Assembly: GCA_002284895.1 (NCBI GenBank)
Contig: CP015605.1
Span: 62,001 to 126,000 of the forward strand
Length of the DNA stretch: 64,000 bases
From: Actinobacteria bacterium IMCC19121
GTDB lineage: Bacteria > Actinomycetota > Actinomycetes > Nanopelagicales > Nanopelagicaceae
Direction of reading: 5' to 3'
Under the pieces are notes generated by a model. The model was not told the origin of the DNA, made no database searches, and worked only from the letters and a program-made list of their open reading frames with translations. The translations under genes were made by a program, and so were the position numbers. Shown piece after piece: positions 38,116-46,278 of this stretch (within the stretch, counting starts at the first letter, position 1; every line of letters begins with the position of its first letter).

Positions 38116-38825
38116 TTATTTTCTTTCTCTTTAGCATCTGCAACAGCCGTCTTACGGGCTCCAGTAATGTGCTTTAAAGTCAATTTGGATGCAAGTTCTC
38201 CATCCCCATTTTCAATTGCAGTCAAAATTTCATTGTGCTCGCTGCGAGATATTTCGGAACGGCCAGGTAAGCGAAGAGTGGTCTCCATGGACATTCTCAT
38301 TACATCTTGCAATACATTGAGAGTTTGATTAATGAATCTATTCCCTGCAATTCCAACAATAGTTAAATGGAACTTGGCATCAAGAAGCTGTAGCTGATCA
38401 AAATCAATTGGATGGGATGCAGTTACTGTATCAATTTGGTTTAATGTGGTGCGAAGCAAGCGAATATCTTCCTTTGATGCTTTTTCTGCAGCCCACTTAG
38501 ATGCTGGAACTTCAAGAACTTCACGTGCATCAAATAGCTCATTGAGTCCATGTGTTTTAGTCATCATTGATGCACGAAGCTCTTGGGCAACAATTGGCTC
38601 CTGAACAAAAGTGCCTTGACCATGCTTTATCTGCACTAGCCCTTGCGCCTGCAAAATATGAAGAGCTTCACGCAAACTTGGTCGGCTCACTTCAAGCAAA
38701 TCTGCTAATTGGCGCTCAGGCGGTAGACGATCACCTGGAAGCAATTTTTGAAGTTCAATTAGCTCCATTAATTGAGTTGCTATGCGCGCCGCTCGCTGAG
38801 GAGCTAGCGGTGTCACTGCACTCAT
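38112..38825 (-). CDS. GntR-family regulator with FCD domain
   Basis: The 237-residue protein has an N-terminal winged helix (PGDRLPPERQLADLLEVSRP, SLREALHILQAQGLVQIKHG) at about 25-75 and an all-helical FCD ligand domain at 90-225 with the metal-site His residues expected around FHLTIVGIAGN and EHNEIL. FadR-subfamily proteins bind TGGTNNNACCA palindromes, and such sites occur before this operon and two others in the island. The inducer is likely a sulfosugar intermediate. It sits inside the operon it presumably controls. Confidence 0.9.
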   Translation of the reverse strand: MSAVTPLAPQRAARIATQLMELIELQKLLPGDRLPPERQLADLLEVSRPSLREALHILQAQGLVQIKHGQGTFVQEPIVAQELRASMMTKTHGLNELFDAREVLEVPASKWAAEKASKEDIRLLRTTLNQIDTVTASHPIDFDQLQLLDAKFHLTIVGIAGNRFINQTLNVLQDVMRMSMETTLRLPGRSEISRSEHNEILTAIENGDGELASKLTLKHITGARKTAVADAKEKENN

Positions 38826-38827
38826 GA

Positions 38828-39640
38828 TTAACCCTTAACCGCTCCGGCAGTCAAGCCAGCTTGAAATGTTCGTTGCATAAATAGATACATTACAACCATA
38901 GGTAAGGATGCAACCAAAATTGCAGCAAATTGCATGCTATAACTTGCAAAATACTCGCCTTTATAATCAATTAGAACTAATGGCAAAGTTTTCTTGCCTG
39001 TTTCTGTAATCAACATCAGTGGATAAAGAAGGTCATTCCAACAAATTACAAAAAGGAAAATTGCTGTTGCGCCAAGTGCTGGCTTTGATAATGGCAATGC
39101 TATAGATCGATAAATTCTAAATTGACCAGCACCATCCATTCCTGCACATTCAAACATTTCTTTTGGTAGATCTCTAAAAAAGGCTGAAAGAATGAAAATC
39201 GAAATAGGAAGAGTTAGAGCGATATTTACTAAAACAAGCCCAACAAGAGAATTGTTGAGATGCAAATTAACAAACAAATGAAATATAGGAATAATGTTTA
39301 CTTGACCGGGTATTGCTAGACCGAGTGAAAAGAGTAGAAACAGTATTCTTCCAGTTATAGTAAAAAGTCTAGAAATTGAATAAGCAGCTAGGCTTGCAAA
39401 AAGTAGTGTGAAAAACACTGAAAAAGCCGAAACAATAACGCTATTCATGAATGGAGTTGCGATATTACTTTCAACAAACAATTTACGGAAGTTACCGAAA
39501 CTCCAGACAGCAGGAAGTGATAGTGGCTTGGTATAGATCTCAAAGTCAGTCTTAAAGGCACCCGTGATAACAATCATGCAAGGTAGCAAAATAATTGTGG
39601 CGTAGACCGTAAGTAAGCTAGCTCTTAATGCTTTGTACAT
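38828..39640 (-). CDS. Sugar ABC transporter permease (MalG type)
   Basis: The 270-residue protein has six membrane segments and the EAA loop KEMFECAGMDGAGQFRIYRS at about 160-180. CUT1-family inner-membrane component. It shares one base with the upstream permease stop and lies 2 bases before the regulator gene. No ATPase gene is in the operon. Confidence 0.92.
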   Translation of the reverse strand: MYKALRASLLTVYATIILLPCMIVITGAFKTDFEIYTKPLSLPAVWSFGNFRKLFVESNIATPFMNSVIVSAFSVFFTLLFASLAAYSISRLFTITGRILFLLFSLGLAIPGQVNIIPIFHLFVNLHLNNSLVGLVLVNIALTLPISIFILSAFFRDLPKEMFECAGMDGAGQFRIYRSIALPLSKPALGATAIFLFVICWNDLLYPLMLITETGKKTLPLVLIDYKGEYFASYSMQFAAILVASLPMVVMYLFMQRTFQAGLTAGAVKG

Positions 39641-40596
39641 TACTTTGCCCCATCATTCACGCGCAGAGTTTTGCGCTGTAGCCAAGTAATAAATAGGACT
39701 AGTACAACTAGGACGATTGACTGAGCCGAGGCATAACCAAATTTTTGACTTATAAAAGCCGTGTTATAAATCTGCGTAACAAGAATCTCCGAGGCATAAC
39801 TAGGACCTCCACCGGTCATAGCAAAAATTAGGTCGAAGGCTCTGAAAGTTTGAATAGTTGTATAGGCAACTACAACTGCGGTTGTAGGTAGCGCCATCGG
39901 CCAAGTGATTCCCTTAAATTGCTGCCATCTACTTGCCCCATCAACTTCTGCAGCTTCATACAGCTCTTTTGGAATTTGTTGCAGGCCCGCTACGTAAATA
40001 ACGATCATCTGTCCTGTGTGAAACCAGACTTGAGTAAGAGCAATTGAATAGAGGGTAATACTTTCATTGCCCAACCAGAGCGGGGCATGAGAACCAAGTC
40101 CGATAGCTTTCAAAAAGGCCGTGATAGATCCATAACTTGGGTCATACAAAAATGTCCAAATAATTCCAACAGAAACTGAAGACAAAATAGTTGGGAAGAA
40201 AAATACAATTCTCAAAAATATATTAGTCTTTGAGTTCTTTAGTAAGAATGTTGCAAATAACAATGCAAATGCAGTTTGGAAAATCACTACAACTAACATA
40301 AATCTTAAATTATTTCCAAGTGCTTTTCTAAATAAATCATCTTGGGTCAGCAAGTAAGTGATATTCCGGAGCCCTGTGAATTCTGGCTTTGTTATTCCGT
40401 CCCATTTTTGAGTTGCATAAAGCAGATTAGACAGAGCTGGGTATAAATACAGTGAAGCATAGACAGCAAATGCAGGGAGTGCCATCCACAGGAGAATTCT
40501 TTTTTCTTTCTTATTGCGAGAATTTCTTGCAGGTGAAGTCACACCGGCACCTCCTATTGAGGTGCCGGTGTGACTTTTAATCACCTTAGAGATCAA
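39640..40596 (-). CDS. Sugar ABC transporter permease (MalF type)
   Basis: The 318-residue protein has a cytoplasmic N-terminal tail of about 35 residues, six membrane segments and the EAA loop KELYEAAEVDGASRWQQFKG at about 214-233. It starts within the 4-base overlap with the binding-protein stop. Codons 8-20 form an 18-bp perfect hairpin (40536-40576). Confidence 0.92.
   Translation of the reverse strand: MISKVIKSHTGTSIGGAGVTSPARNSRNKKEKRILLWMALPAFAVYASLYLYPALSNLLYATQKWDGITKPEFTGLRNITYLLTQDDLFRKALGNNLRFMLVVVIFQTAFALLFATFLLKNSKTNIFLRIVFFFPTILSSVSVGIIWTFLYDPSYGSITAFLKAIGLGSHAPLWLGNESITLYSIALTQVWFHTGQMIVIYVAGLQQIPKELYEAAEVDGASRWQQFKGITWPMALPTTAVVVAYTTIQTFRAFDLIFAMTGGGPSYASEILVTQIYNTAFISQKFGYASAQSIVLVVLVLFITWLQRKTLRVNDGAK
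40536..40576 (-). promoter_or_regulatory. 18-bp perfect hairpin in the first codons of the permease
   Basis: An 18-base arm beginning AAGTCACACCGG pairs perfectly with its complement across a 5-base loop. Outer GGTGA / TCACC bases (40532-40536, 40581-40585) could extend it past a bulge. It starts about 20 bases inside the permease gene and 17 bases past the binding-protein stop. No U-tract follows. Confidence 0.8.
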
Positions 40597-42041
40597 ACGC
40601 CAAGTGCCGTCTTGATCTGTTTTGCAGTATCTGCAAGCACTGTTGCGACATCCTTGCCTGAACCAATAGCCATAAGAGCTAGTTCGACAGGAGTTGCAAC
40701 CGCACCATTAGTGAACAAGAAGCGTGGTGCAAGCACCAACTTCTTACCCATAATTACAGATGTATTCAATAGGTCAACGTTTTCTGCATAGTCAACGTTA
40801 ATTACTGAAACATGCTGAGAAGTACCAACTGCGTACTTTTGAGCAACCTGTGATGTCAAAAGATATGACATGAATGAACGTGCAAGCTTTTGATCTGTGC
40901 TGCTAGCTTTTGGATTGATTGAGAACATGAAAGTGTTGTTCGTGATTCCTTCAAAGACTGGCTTTGAATCAACAACGATCATTCCAAAGATGCCCATCTT
41001 TCCGGCCATTGCTGGATTAAGTGCCTTGATAGGACCCATTCCGAATGTTCCAGTTGGATAGATAGCAGCCTTACCAGCTGCAAAATCTGCTTGCGCAGCA
41101 ACATCTGAATAAGCAACAACATTGTCAGGGAAGCAGCCAGCGGTGTTCATCTGAGCGTACTTTGTAGCAATTCCCTTGAACCAAGCATCAGTTACAAGTT
41201 CCTTACCAGCTTGAATGTCATTCACATGCTGTGTGATTGCTGCAATAGATGAATCTGAGTTCATCATCATTGCGTTCATGATTTGTCCAGCATTTCCCTT
41301 TGTTGCTGCTGGCCATGCAAATGGGATTATTCCCTTTGCCTTTGCTGTCTTACAGAATCCAAGAAGTTCAGTCCAGTTACTTGGTGTCTTCCAACCGTTC
41401 TTTGCAAACATTTCTGTGTTGTAAATAGGGTTGTTAAATAGTGACTGGTAAGGAACTGCATACACCTTGCCATTTAGGATTCCTGGTGTAAGAGCAGATT
41501 GAATAACGTTTTGCTTTACAAAACGCTCATTAGACAGATCAACCATCATATTCGCCTTTGAGAAATCAGTGAACTGCTGACCACGGAAAATTGTGACCAA
41601 TGCAGCCTTTGGATTTACGCTGACTTTTGAAAGTTCTAGATTCTGATAGTTAGTTGAATCTGTAATTACCTGCGTGATCTTTGTTCCAGGGTACTTAGCT
41701 TGGAAGTCATCGATAATTCCTTGTAGAACTACCTTGTCTTCTGAACGCCAGTGGTGGAATTCAATGCTTCCCTTTGGTGGAGTTAAGTTTGCAACAGGTT
41801 GAGCGTTGGTTGAACCCAAACGCACGCGCTGCCAAGTTAGTTTTCCATTTGCACCTGTTTGACAGATGAGTGATGTTGTTTTTTGACCAGTGCTTACACC
41901 TTCTGTTGTACATGCCTTGCCGAAAGTTGGAGCATCAGCAGCGTGTGCAACCGCAAGTGGAGTAATTACAAGTGCCGTAGCAACTAATGCAACTACACCA
42001 GCACGGAGTGAAGCAAAGGTACTTAGTCCTTTAGTTTTCAT
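40593..42041 (-). CDS. Sugar ABC transporter substrate-binding protein with Cys-pair module
   Basis: The 482-residue protein has a Sec signal (residues 1-35, cleavage near AHAAD), then a short module (GKACTTEGVST, LICQTGANGKLTWQRV) with two Cys, and then a family 1 solute-binding domain from about residue 88 (SIEFHHWRSEDKVVLQ). The Cys-pair module resembles one attached to many actinobacterial secreted proteins. AAGGAT precedes the ATG. It follows the isomerase by 34 bases and is probably the sulfosugar-binding component. Confidence 0.85.
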   Translation of the reverse strand: MKTKGLSTFASLRAGVVALVATALVITPLAVAHAADAPTFGKACTTEGVSTGQKTTSLICQTGANGKLTWQRVRLGSTNAQPVANLTPPKGSIEFHHWRSEDKVVLQGIIDDFQAKYPGTKITQVITDSTNYQNLELSKVSVNPKAALVTIFRGQQFTDFSKANMMVDLSNERFVKQNVIQSALTPGILNGKVYAVPYQSLFNNPIYNTEMFAKNGWKTPSNWTELLGFCKTAKAKGIIPFAWPAATKGNAGQIMNAMMMNSDSSIAAITQHVNDIQAGKELVTDAWFKGIATKYAQMNTAGCFPDNVVAYSDVAAQADFAAGKAAIYPTGTFGMGPIKALNPAMAGKMGIFGMIVVDSKPVFEGITNNTFMFSINPKASSTDQKLARSFMSYLLTSQVAQKYAVGTSQHVSVINVDYAENVDLLNTSVIMGKKLVLAPRFLFTNGAVATPVELALMAIGSGKDVATVLADTAKQIKTALGV

Positions 42042-42075
42042 TTTTATCCTTGCTTTCCGAGGGTTTGATTGTTGT

Positions 42076-43476
42076 TTACCATTCTGTGAGGGGTATCCCT
42101 AGTTTTTTTGCCAGTTGACGAATACCTGGTCGCACATCGATCCATGAAATGACCAAGTGGTGCGGATATCCGCCAGTGACGATTCCATTCACTAAAGCAG
42201 CTGCATCAGGTTCAGTGATAACAGTTGCCGTATTGCCTTGGAAGTGATTGGGAGCAGGGATTGATTCCCCTCGGCTCACAACCATGCGAAGACCCGTGCG
42301 GTTGCTCGGATCCACATCCCGATCAATACGAAACAGTGTTACTGGTCCGGTCTTGAGCGGAAAATTACCTGCAACGCCTAATTTGCGATTGCAGTGGGTT
42401 GATTGAGTGGCATTAGTTGGGTCTGCCGCAAGCTTTGTTGCAGCTGAACCGCAGTGCCATAGACGAACTAAACCTTGTGAAGCATCAAGATCAACGATGT
42501 CTACCAAGTAGTTTTCATCTGAACCTAGTGATTCACAGACCATCATTGTTACTGCGCCTAATACATCGCGCTCACATGTTGTGACAGTGCCACGATCTGA
42601 AAGACGACCCAGGGATGAACAAATGCACGCACCTAAATCTGTTGGAAACTCTGGCCAGCAGCGAATTGCAATTGCATCCAAAACTTCTTCTTTGCGCCAT
42701 TCATCCAAGGCAACTTCAACGCCATAAACTTTCTTTGCTTCTTCCACATTAACTGCAGCCAATGATGGCTGAGCAGCAACTGCGTTGGCATAGGCGAGTT
42801 CGCGAGCCTCTTGCTTAACCTCTGAAATTCTTCCAAAAGCATCATCAATGGTGATTTGGCGAATATCTAAACCGAAAGTTGAAAATATCTGTTTTGCATC
42901 ATAAACACATGGTGTGAAACCAATGGGTGCATCCCCCACTGCGCCAATCTTTTTACCACGCAGCCAATCCAAAGCTTTTTGTGCGTCAGCCTCAGTTCCA
43001 AACTCGCCAGTGACAGTTCTTGGTGAAGATGCCTCAGGCAGTTTTCCTGCGAGCGCATCTTTAATTGCAGCGCGCACTTGTGGTTCATCTGCGTTGCCAT
43101 GAATGTGGCGTATAGATTGTCCGGCGTTCATTAATGCATGTGCTGCAAGGTTCACACCACACATTGAATTCAATTTAAGGCGATCCCCTACTGCGCCAGG
43201 TTCGCGCATAGACCAACCCAGAACTGGGCCTTTTACTTTTCCAAGAAGTTCTACAGCAGGAGATGCATCTGAGAATGAAGCCATGAACAAGATATGTAGG
43301 TCAGCGTGTGGAAGTTGAACTGCTGCAACATCATCGACTGTCATTACTAACTCAGATGGTCCGACCACCGTGGCACCGAGCTCGGTGAGTAATGCTCGTG
43401 CGCTATCGAAATTTGCTTGAGCACATGCGAGGTCAAAGGTTGGGCGCGCGAGTGCGACGAGAGCAACAGTGCTCAT
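42076..43476 (-). CDS. Fucose/arabinose-isomerase-fold sugar isomerase, candidate sulfoquinovose isomerase
   Basis: The 466-residue protein shows the L-fucose isomerase-like architecture: an N-terminal Rossmann-type part (HADLHILFMASFSDASP), a middle part with AIRCWPEFPTDLGACICSSL at about 273-292, and a C-terminal part with RLWHCGSAATKL and the carbohydrate-facing LFRIDRDVDPSN. It interconverts aldose and ketose. I recall that isomerases of this fold replace YihS in transaldolase and sulfo-EMP2 sulfoglycolysis. It is the first gene of the operon that ends with the kinase and aldolase. A strong GGAGG site precedes the ATG. Confidence 0.68.
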   Translation of the reverse strand: MSTVALVALARPTFDLACAQANFDSARALLTELGATVVGPSELVMTVDDVAAVQLPHADLHILFMASFSDASPAVELLGKVKGPVLGWSMREPGAVGDRLKLNSMCGVNLAAHALMNAGQSIRHIHGNADEPQVRAAIKDALAGKLPEASSPRTVTGEFGTEADAQKALDWLRGKKIGAVGDAPIGFTPCVYDAKQIFSTFGLDIRQITIDDAFGRISEVKQEARELAYANAVAAQPSLAAVNVEEAKKVYGVEVALDEWRKEEVLDAIAIRCWPEFPTDLGACICSSLGRLSDRGTVTTCERDVLGAVTMMVCESLGSDENYLVDIVDLDASQGLVRLWHCGSAATKLAADPTNATQSTHCNRKLGVAGNFPLKTGPVTLFRIDRDVDPSNRTGLRMVVSRGESIPAPNHFQGNTATVITEPDAAALVNGIVTGGYPHHLVISWIDVRPGIRQLAKKLGIPLTEW

Positions 43477-43487
43477 TAAACCTCCAG

Positions 43488-43498
43488 TGGTAAGACCT
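43488..43498 (-). promoter_or_regulatory. Predicted GntR/FCD operator before the sulfosugar operon
   Basis: TGGTAAGACCT reads on the plus strand between the promoter (43507-43535) and the isomerase start. It lies at about +2 to +12 relative to the expected transcription start, a repressor position, and touches the GGAGG ribosome-binding site. Confidence 0.6.
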
Positions 43499-43506
43499 CT
43501 TGGCAG

Positions 43507-43535
43507 AGCGTGCCACTGGAGAGGGTGCGAGTCAA
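43507..43535 (-). promoter_or_regulatory. Probable promoter of the sulfosugar operon
   Basis: Minus-strand TTGACT (43530-43535), 17-base spacer, CACGCT (43507-43512). The -35 is good and the -10 weak, as is common for regulated promoters. The operator at 43488-43498 lies just downstream. Confidence 0.5.
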
Positions 43536-43581
43536 TGCCAGAATCGCGGTTTTGCGCCTTATTATAGGACTGTGATGATCT

Positions 43582-44646
43582 TTAGGGGGTGAGTAAAAAT
43601 GGTCTGGTCCGACCATTGACCTCAAAAGAGGGCCAATCTGGGTCCATCGAGAGGATTTTCACGCCTGAGTTAGTGGCAATGATCGTGTCTTCTGCTTTAA
43701 AGCCTTTACCCGTTGGGTTCCAAGCGATCGGCTGGTTATTAGCAATCAAACGCGCACTGCCCGTATTAGCTGGCCAATCACGAGGCAAGAATCCAGTTGG
43801 ACCGCCTTGGTGATGCTTAGTCCATTCATCGCCATCAAATCCATTGGTCGGATAAGCAGCAATTGCTGCATTAATGGGATCTGAAAAGGCCTTACCCACA
43901 ACTGTGGCATCTAACATCGCGGCTTCTACTTTAAAGATTGCTTCATAATCTTTTGCCATCACATCTGAGATTGGTTCAAAACTCACAATACGCGTAACGG
44001 AGGCAATTAAACCTTTGCGCTTTGCGCATATGGATGCAGATACTCGATTTCCAACCACAGCTGATGTGGGAAGTGGATGTCTAAATTTATGGACGCGATC
44101 TTGACCCGCAACTCCTAAAAATGCAATCTCAAGATCTGATTGCCATAGTGCGTGAGAGATCAAACCAGCAACATCTATTTCACGATCACTGCTCACAACT
44201 TGCTTTATTGCATTTCCTAAAGCAATAGCTGCATCTGTGCAAATCTCTTTATAGCGTGCCACATCTGATTCAATCAACGAGGCTCGAATAATCTCAATCT
44301 CTGTTCCCAAATCAATGCGATCTGCGCCAGGTTGATCACTTCCAACTTTTGCACCAGTGGGCAGTTGTGGGTCACGACCTTCTGACCACTTAATGGCCTT
44401 TACTGTTATTTCACTTGGAAGCTCTTCTGCAATCAAGCGCGGTGCTTCAACAACATTTGTTATTGCTGTTGCACCCTCTTGAGTAATGATGAGATCAAAA
44501 CACGCTGCATCAATTGTTGTGGGCACATGTGCCCGTCCAGCAATTGCCCAAGCCAGATTGGGATTGCGGCGCAGAACTATGGCCTCAAGACCTTTCGCTT
44601 TCATAAGATCGCGAATTGGCTGAATTCGTTGATTAAATGCGCTCAT
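43582..44646 (-). CDS. M24 (creatinase/aminopeptidase P fold) protein without recognisable metal ligands
   Basis: From ATG at 44646 (ATGA overlap with the kinase stop) the product is 354 residues. Residues 1-130 match a creatinase N-terminal domain (PIRDLMKAKGLEAIVLRRN) and 140-354 a pita-bread fold. The two Asp ligands expected in the first strands are replaced (SASICAKRKGLIASVTRIV) and the later Glu ligand region reads QPIAWNPTGKG. HHQGGPTGF keeps a His. It may be a metal-free hydrolase such as creatinase, or a degenerate enzyme. Last gene of the amino-acid ABC operon. Confidence 0.7.
   Translation of the reverse strand: MSAFNQRIQPIRDLMKAKGLEAIVLRRNPNLAWAIAGRAHVPTTIDAACFDLIITQEGATAITNVVEAPRLIAEELPSEITVKAIKWSEGRDPQLPTGAKVGSDQPGADRIDLGTEIEIIRASLIESDVARYKEICTDAAIALGNAIKQVVSSDREIDVAGLISHALWQSDLEIAFLGVAGQDRVHKFRHPLPTSAVVGNRVSASICAKRKGLIASVTRIVSFEPISDVMAKDYEAIFKVEAAMLDATVVGKAFSDPINAAIAAYPTNGFDGDEWTKHHQGGPTGFLPRDWPANTGSARLIANNQPIAWNPTGKGFKAEDTIIATNSGVKILSMDPDWPSFEVNGRTRPFLLTP
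43605..43615. promoter_or_regulatory. Perfect TGGTCCGACCA palindrome in the M24 gene end
   Basis: TGGTCCGACCA is a perfect match to the FadR-type palindrome, located in the last codons of the M24 gene and about 105 bases upstream of the expected start of the sulfosugar operon. It could be a second GntR site for looping or roadblock. Confidence 0.45.
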
Positions 44647-45497
44647 GGAATCAAGTCTATTCCCCATTGTTCTTTAACTACTTCAAATGCTGGAGGCACA
44701 GAAGACTCAGATTGGACAGCGCTTGCCGCCCACTTCGCTGCAATCTCAAGTGATTGAGTGGTAGTTAGATCATGGGCAATTCCGGCTAAATAACCTGCAA
44801 TGAATGCATCACCGGCACCGGTTGTGTCCTTAACTTCAACTTTAAAAGCTGGCTGTCGGATTTCATTCCCACCACTGTACAAAACTGCGCCTTGCATGCC
44901 TTCGGTTAACACGATTGAAGCAAATCGATCTAGATGATCTAGTGGATTTATCTCAACTGGGAAATCATTGCGTGATCCAATTGCTAAATCTGCGTGTGTC
45001 ACAGAGGAGTCGGCTAATGCACCAGCACCTACAACTGTGAAACATCCGGCAGTTTGAGCTCGCTGGAGATCTGCTAGAAACTCTTCACGCCACAAAACAA
45101 AAGCAACAATCTCGCCGGCTTTAAATGGAACTTTATCCATTCGAAGCTCTCGCAGATGGGGAGTTGTCATAGAAATAATTGTGCGCTCTGATTTTTCATC
45201 TACTAAAACTAATGTGTGGTTGGTTTTATCGTCGAAGTGAGTGATTATCAAATCTTTAATTTGGCTTTGTTCTAAGACTTTTAGGAGCTGCTTGCCAATT
45301 TCATCATTACCGAGATAACTCACAAACCCAGTTTCAACAGATGCAGTACAAAGTCCAAGAGCAACATTTGCTGAAGTGCCGCCAGTTCGTTCTTCAGTTC
45401 GAACTGAGTTCATAAACGATCCTGGTATAGGAAACTTAGAAAGATAGACAACGGTATCTAGAGCAATCGGACCCTGCACCCAAACTTTCTTAGCCAT
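44643..45497 (-). CDS. PfkB-family sugar kinase
   Basis: From ATG at 45497 (8-base overlap with the upstream stop) the product is 284 residues, MAKKVWVQGPIALDTVVYL. It has RTGGTSANVALGLCT and the ATP-site DTTGAGDAFIAGYLAGI with the catalytic Asp. Ribokinase-type enzymes phosphorylate pentoses, hexoses or nucleosides. In this operon, after an ADP-ribosylglycohydrolase, ribose or another released sugar is a plausible substrate. Confidence 0.85.
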   Translation of the reverse strand: MAKKVWVQGPIALDTVVYLSKFPIPGSFMNSVRTEERTGGTSANVALGLCTASVETGFVSYLGNDEIGKQLLKVLEQSQIKDLIITHFDDKTNHTLVLVDEKSERTIISMTTPHLRELRMDKVPFKAGEIVAFVLWREEFLADLQRAQTAGCFTVVGAGALADSSVTHADLAIGSRNDFPVEINPLDHLDRFASIVLTEGMQGAVLYSGGNEIRQPAFKVEVKDTTGAGDAFIAGYLAGIAHDLTTTQSLEIAAKWAASAVQSESSVPPAFEVVKEQWGIDLIP

Positions 45498-46278
45498 GAA
45501 CCTGCTCCAGCATCTGTGTGCATTCCCGAAGATCTTCTTCAATCTCTGACCACTGAACATCATTTAACCAAGGAATGGAATAGAAGTCCGCCTTTTCGGG
45601 CCAGCGTGCAGCAAACAGAGCACCAGACAATGCTGCAACTGTGTCTGTATCTCCGCCTAAAGAGCAAGCTAAGGCAAATGCATCAGCGCAGTTATTAGCC
45701 TTTTTTACAACCCATACCACTGCCTGCAAAGTTTCAAGGGGATCAAGTGAAACTCCACCAGTTGGCGGAGTCCAATCTGAATAATCTGGAAACTTTTCGC
45801 CAGCAAATAGTCCTGCCGCGATTTGTGCACACTCAATTGCTTTCTGGGATTTATGTGTCACCTCCACTAAAGCCTTAATCCATTCATCCCGATTATCTTT
45901 AATAAATAACCCACATAATGCAGTGCGCATAATCGCACCGTTAGTTTCTCCAATTACGCCACGCTCTCCAACTTTTACCTCAAGGCCAAGTGCAGAGCGA
46001 GTTGTTGGTCCCAAGCCACGTAATCGCGGAATTGCAGCTCGTAATTCTTCTAGAAATAACACGGCAGCATCGGCAGGAGTTTTTTGACTTAAGGATTTAA
46101 TTGTCAGAATAGAAAGCAATGTGTCATCACTTACTCCACCAAATGGCCAACCTTCTTTGGATAACAAAACCTGTGGGATCTCTTTTGGGGTTTCATCGAG
46201 AAATTCGTAATACACGCCAAATGCATCTCCTGCGGCATAAGCAAGTAGTGGCACCGCGGCTTTCGGTAGTGAATTCAC
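45490..46278 (-). CDS. ADP-ribosylglycohydrolase-family protein (DraG-like)
   Basis: The 262-residue protein has the family start LLAYAAGDAFGVYYEF, the metal site GGVSDDTLLSILTI (usual SDDT motif), and GGDTDTVAALSGALFA near the C-terminus with the second Asp cluster. DraG-type enzymes cleave N-glycosidic bonds to ADP-ribosyl groups, and some act on other ribosylated small molecules. Its place between an amino-acid ABC transporter and a sugar kinase suggests a catabolic role, not protein de-modification. Confidence 0.85.
   Translation of the reverse strand: MNSLPKAAVPLLAYAAGDAFGVYYEFLDETPKEIPQVLLSKEGWPFGGVSDDTLLSILTIKSLSQKTPADAAVLFLEELRAAIPRLRGLGPTTRSALGLEVKVGERGVIGETNGAIMRTALCGLFIKDNRDEWIKALVEVTHKSQKAIECAQIAAGLFAGEKFPDYSDWTPPTGGVSLDPLETLQAVVWVVKKANNCADAFALACSLGGDTDTVAALSGALFAARWPEKADFYSIPWLNDVQWSEIEEDLRECTQMLEQVHG

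Noticed and set aside
43561-43566. Perfect TATAAT on the minus strand as promoter of the sulfosugar operon
   Set aside because: The hexamer 17 bases upstream is CCCCCT, unlike a -35, while TTGACT with correct spacing is found downstream at 43530-43535. A role as a second weak promoter is not excluded.
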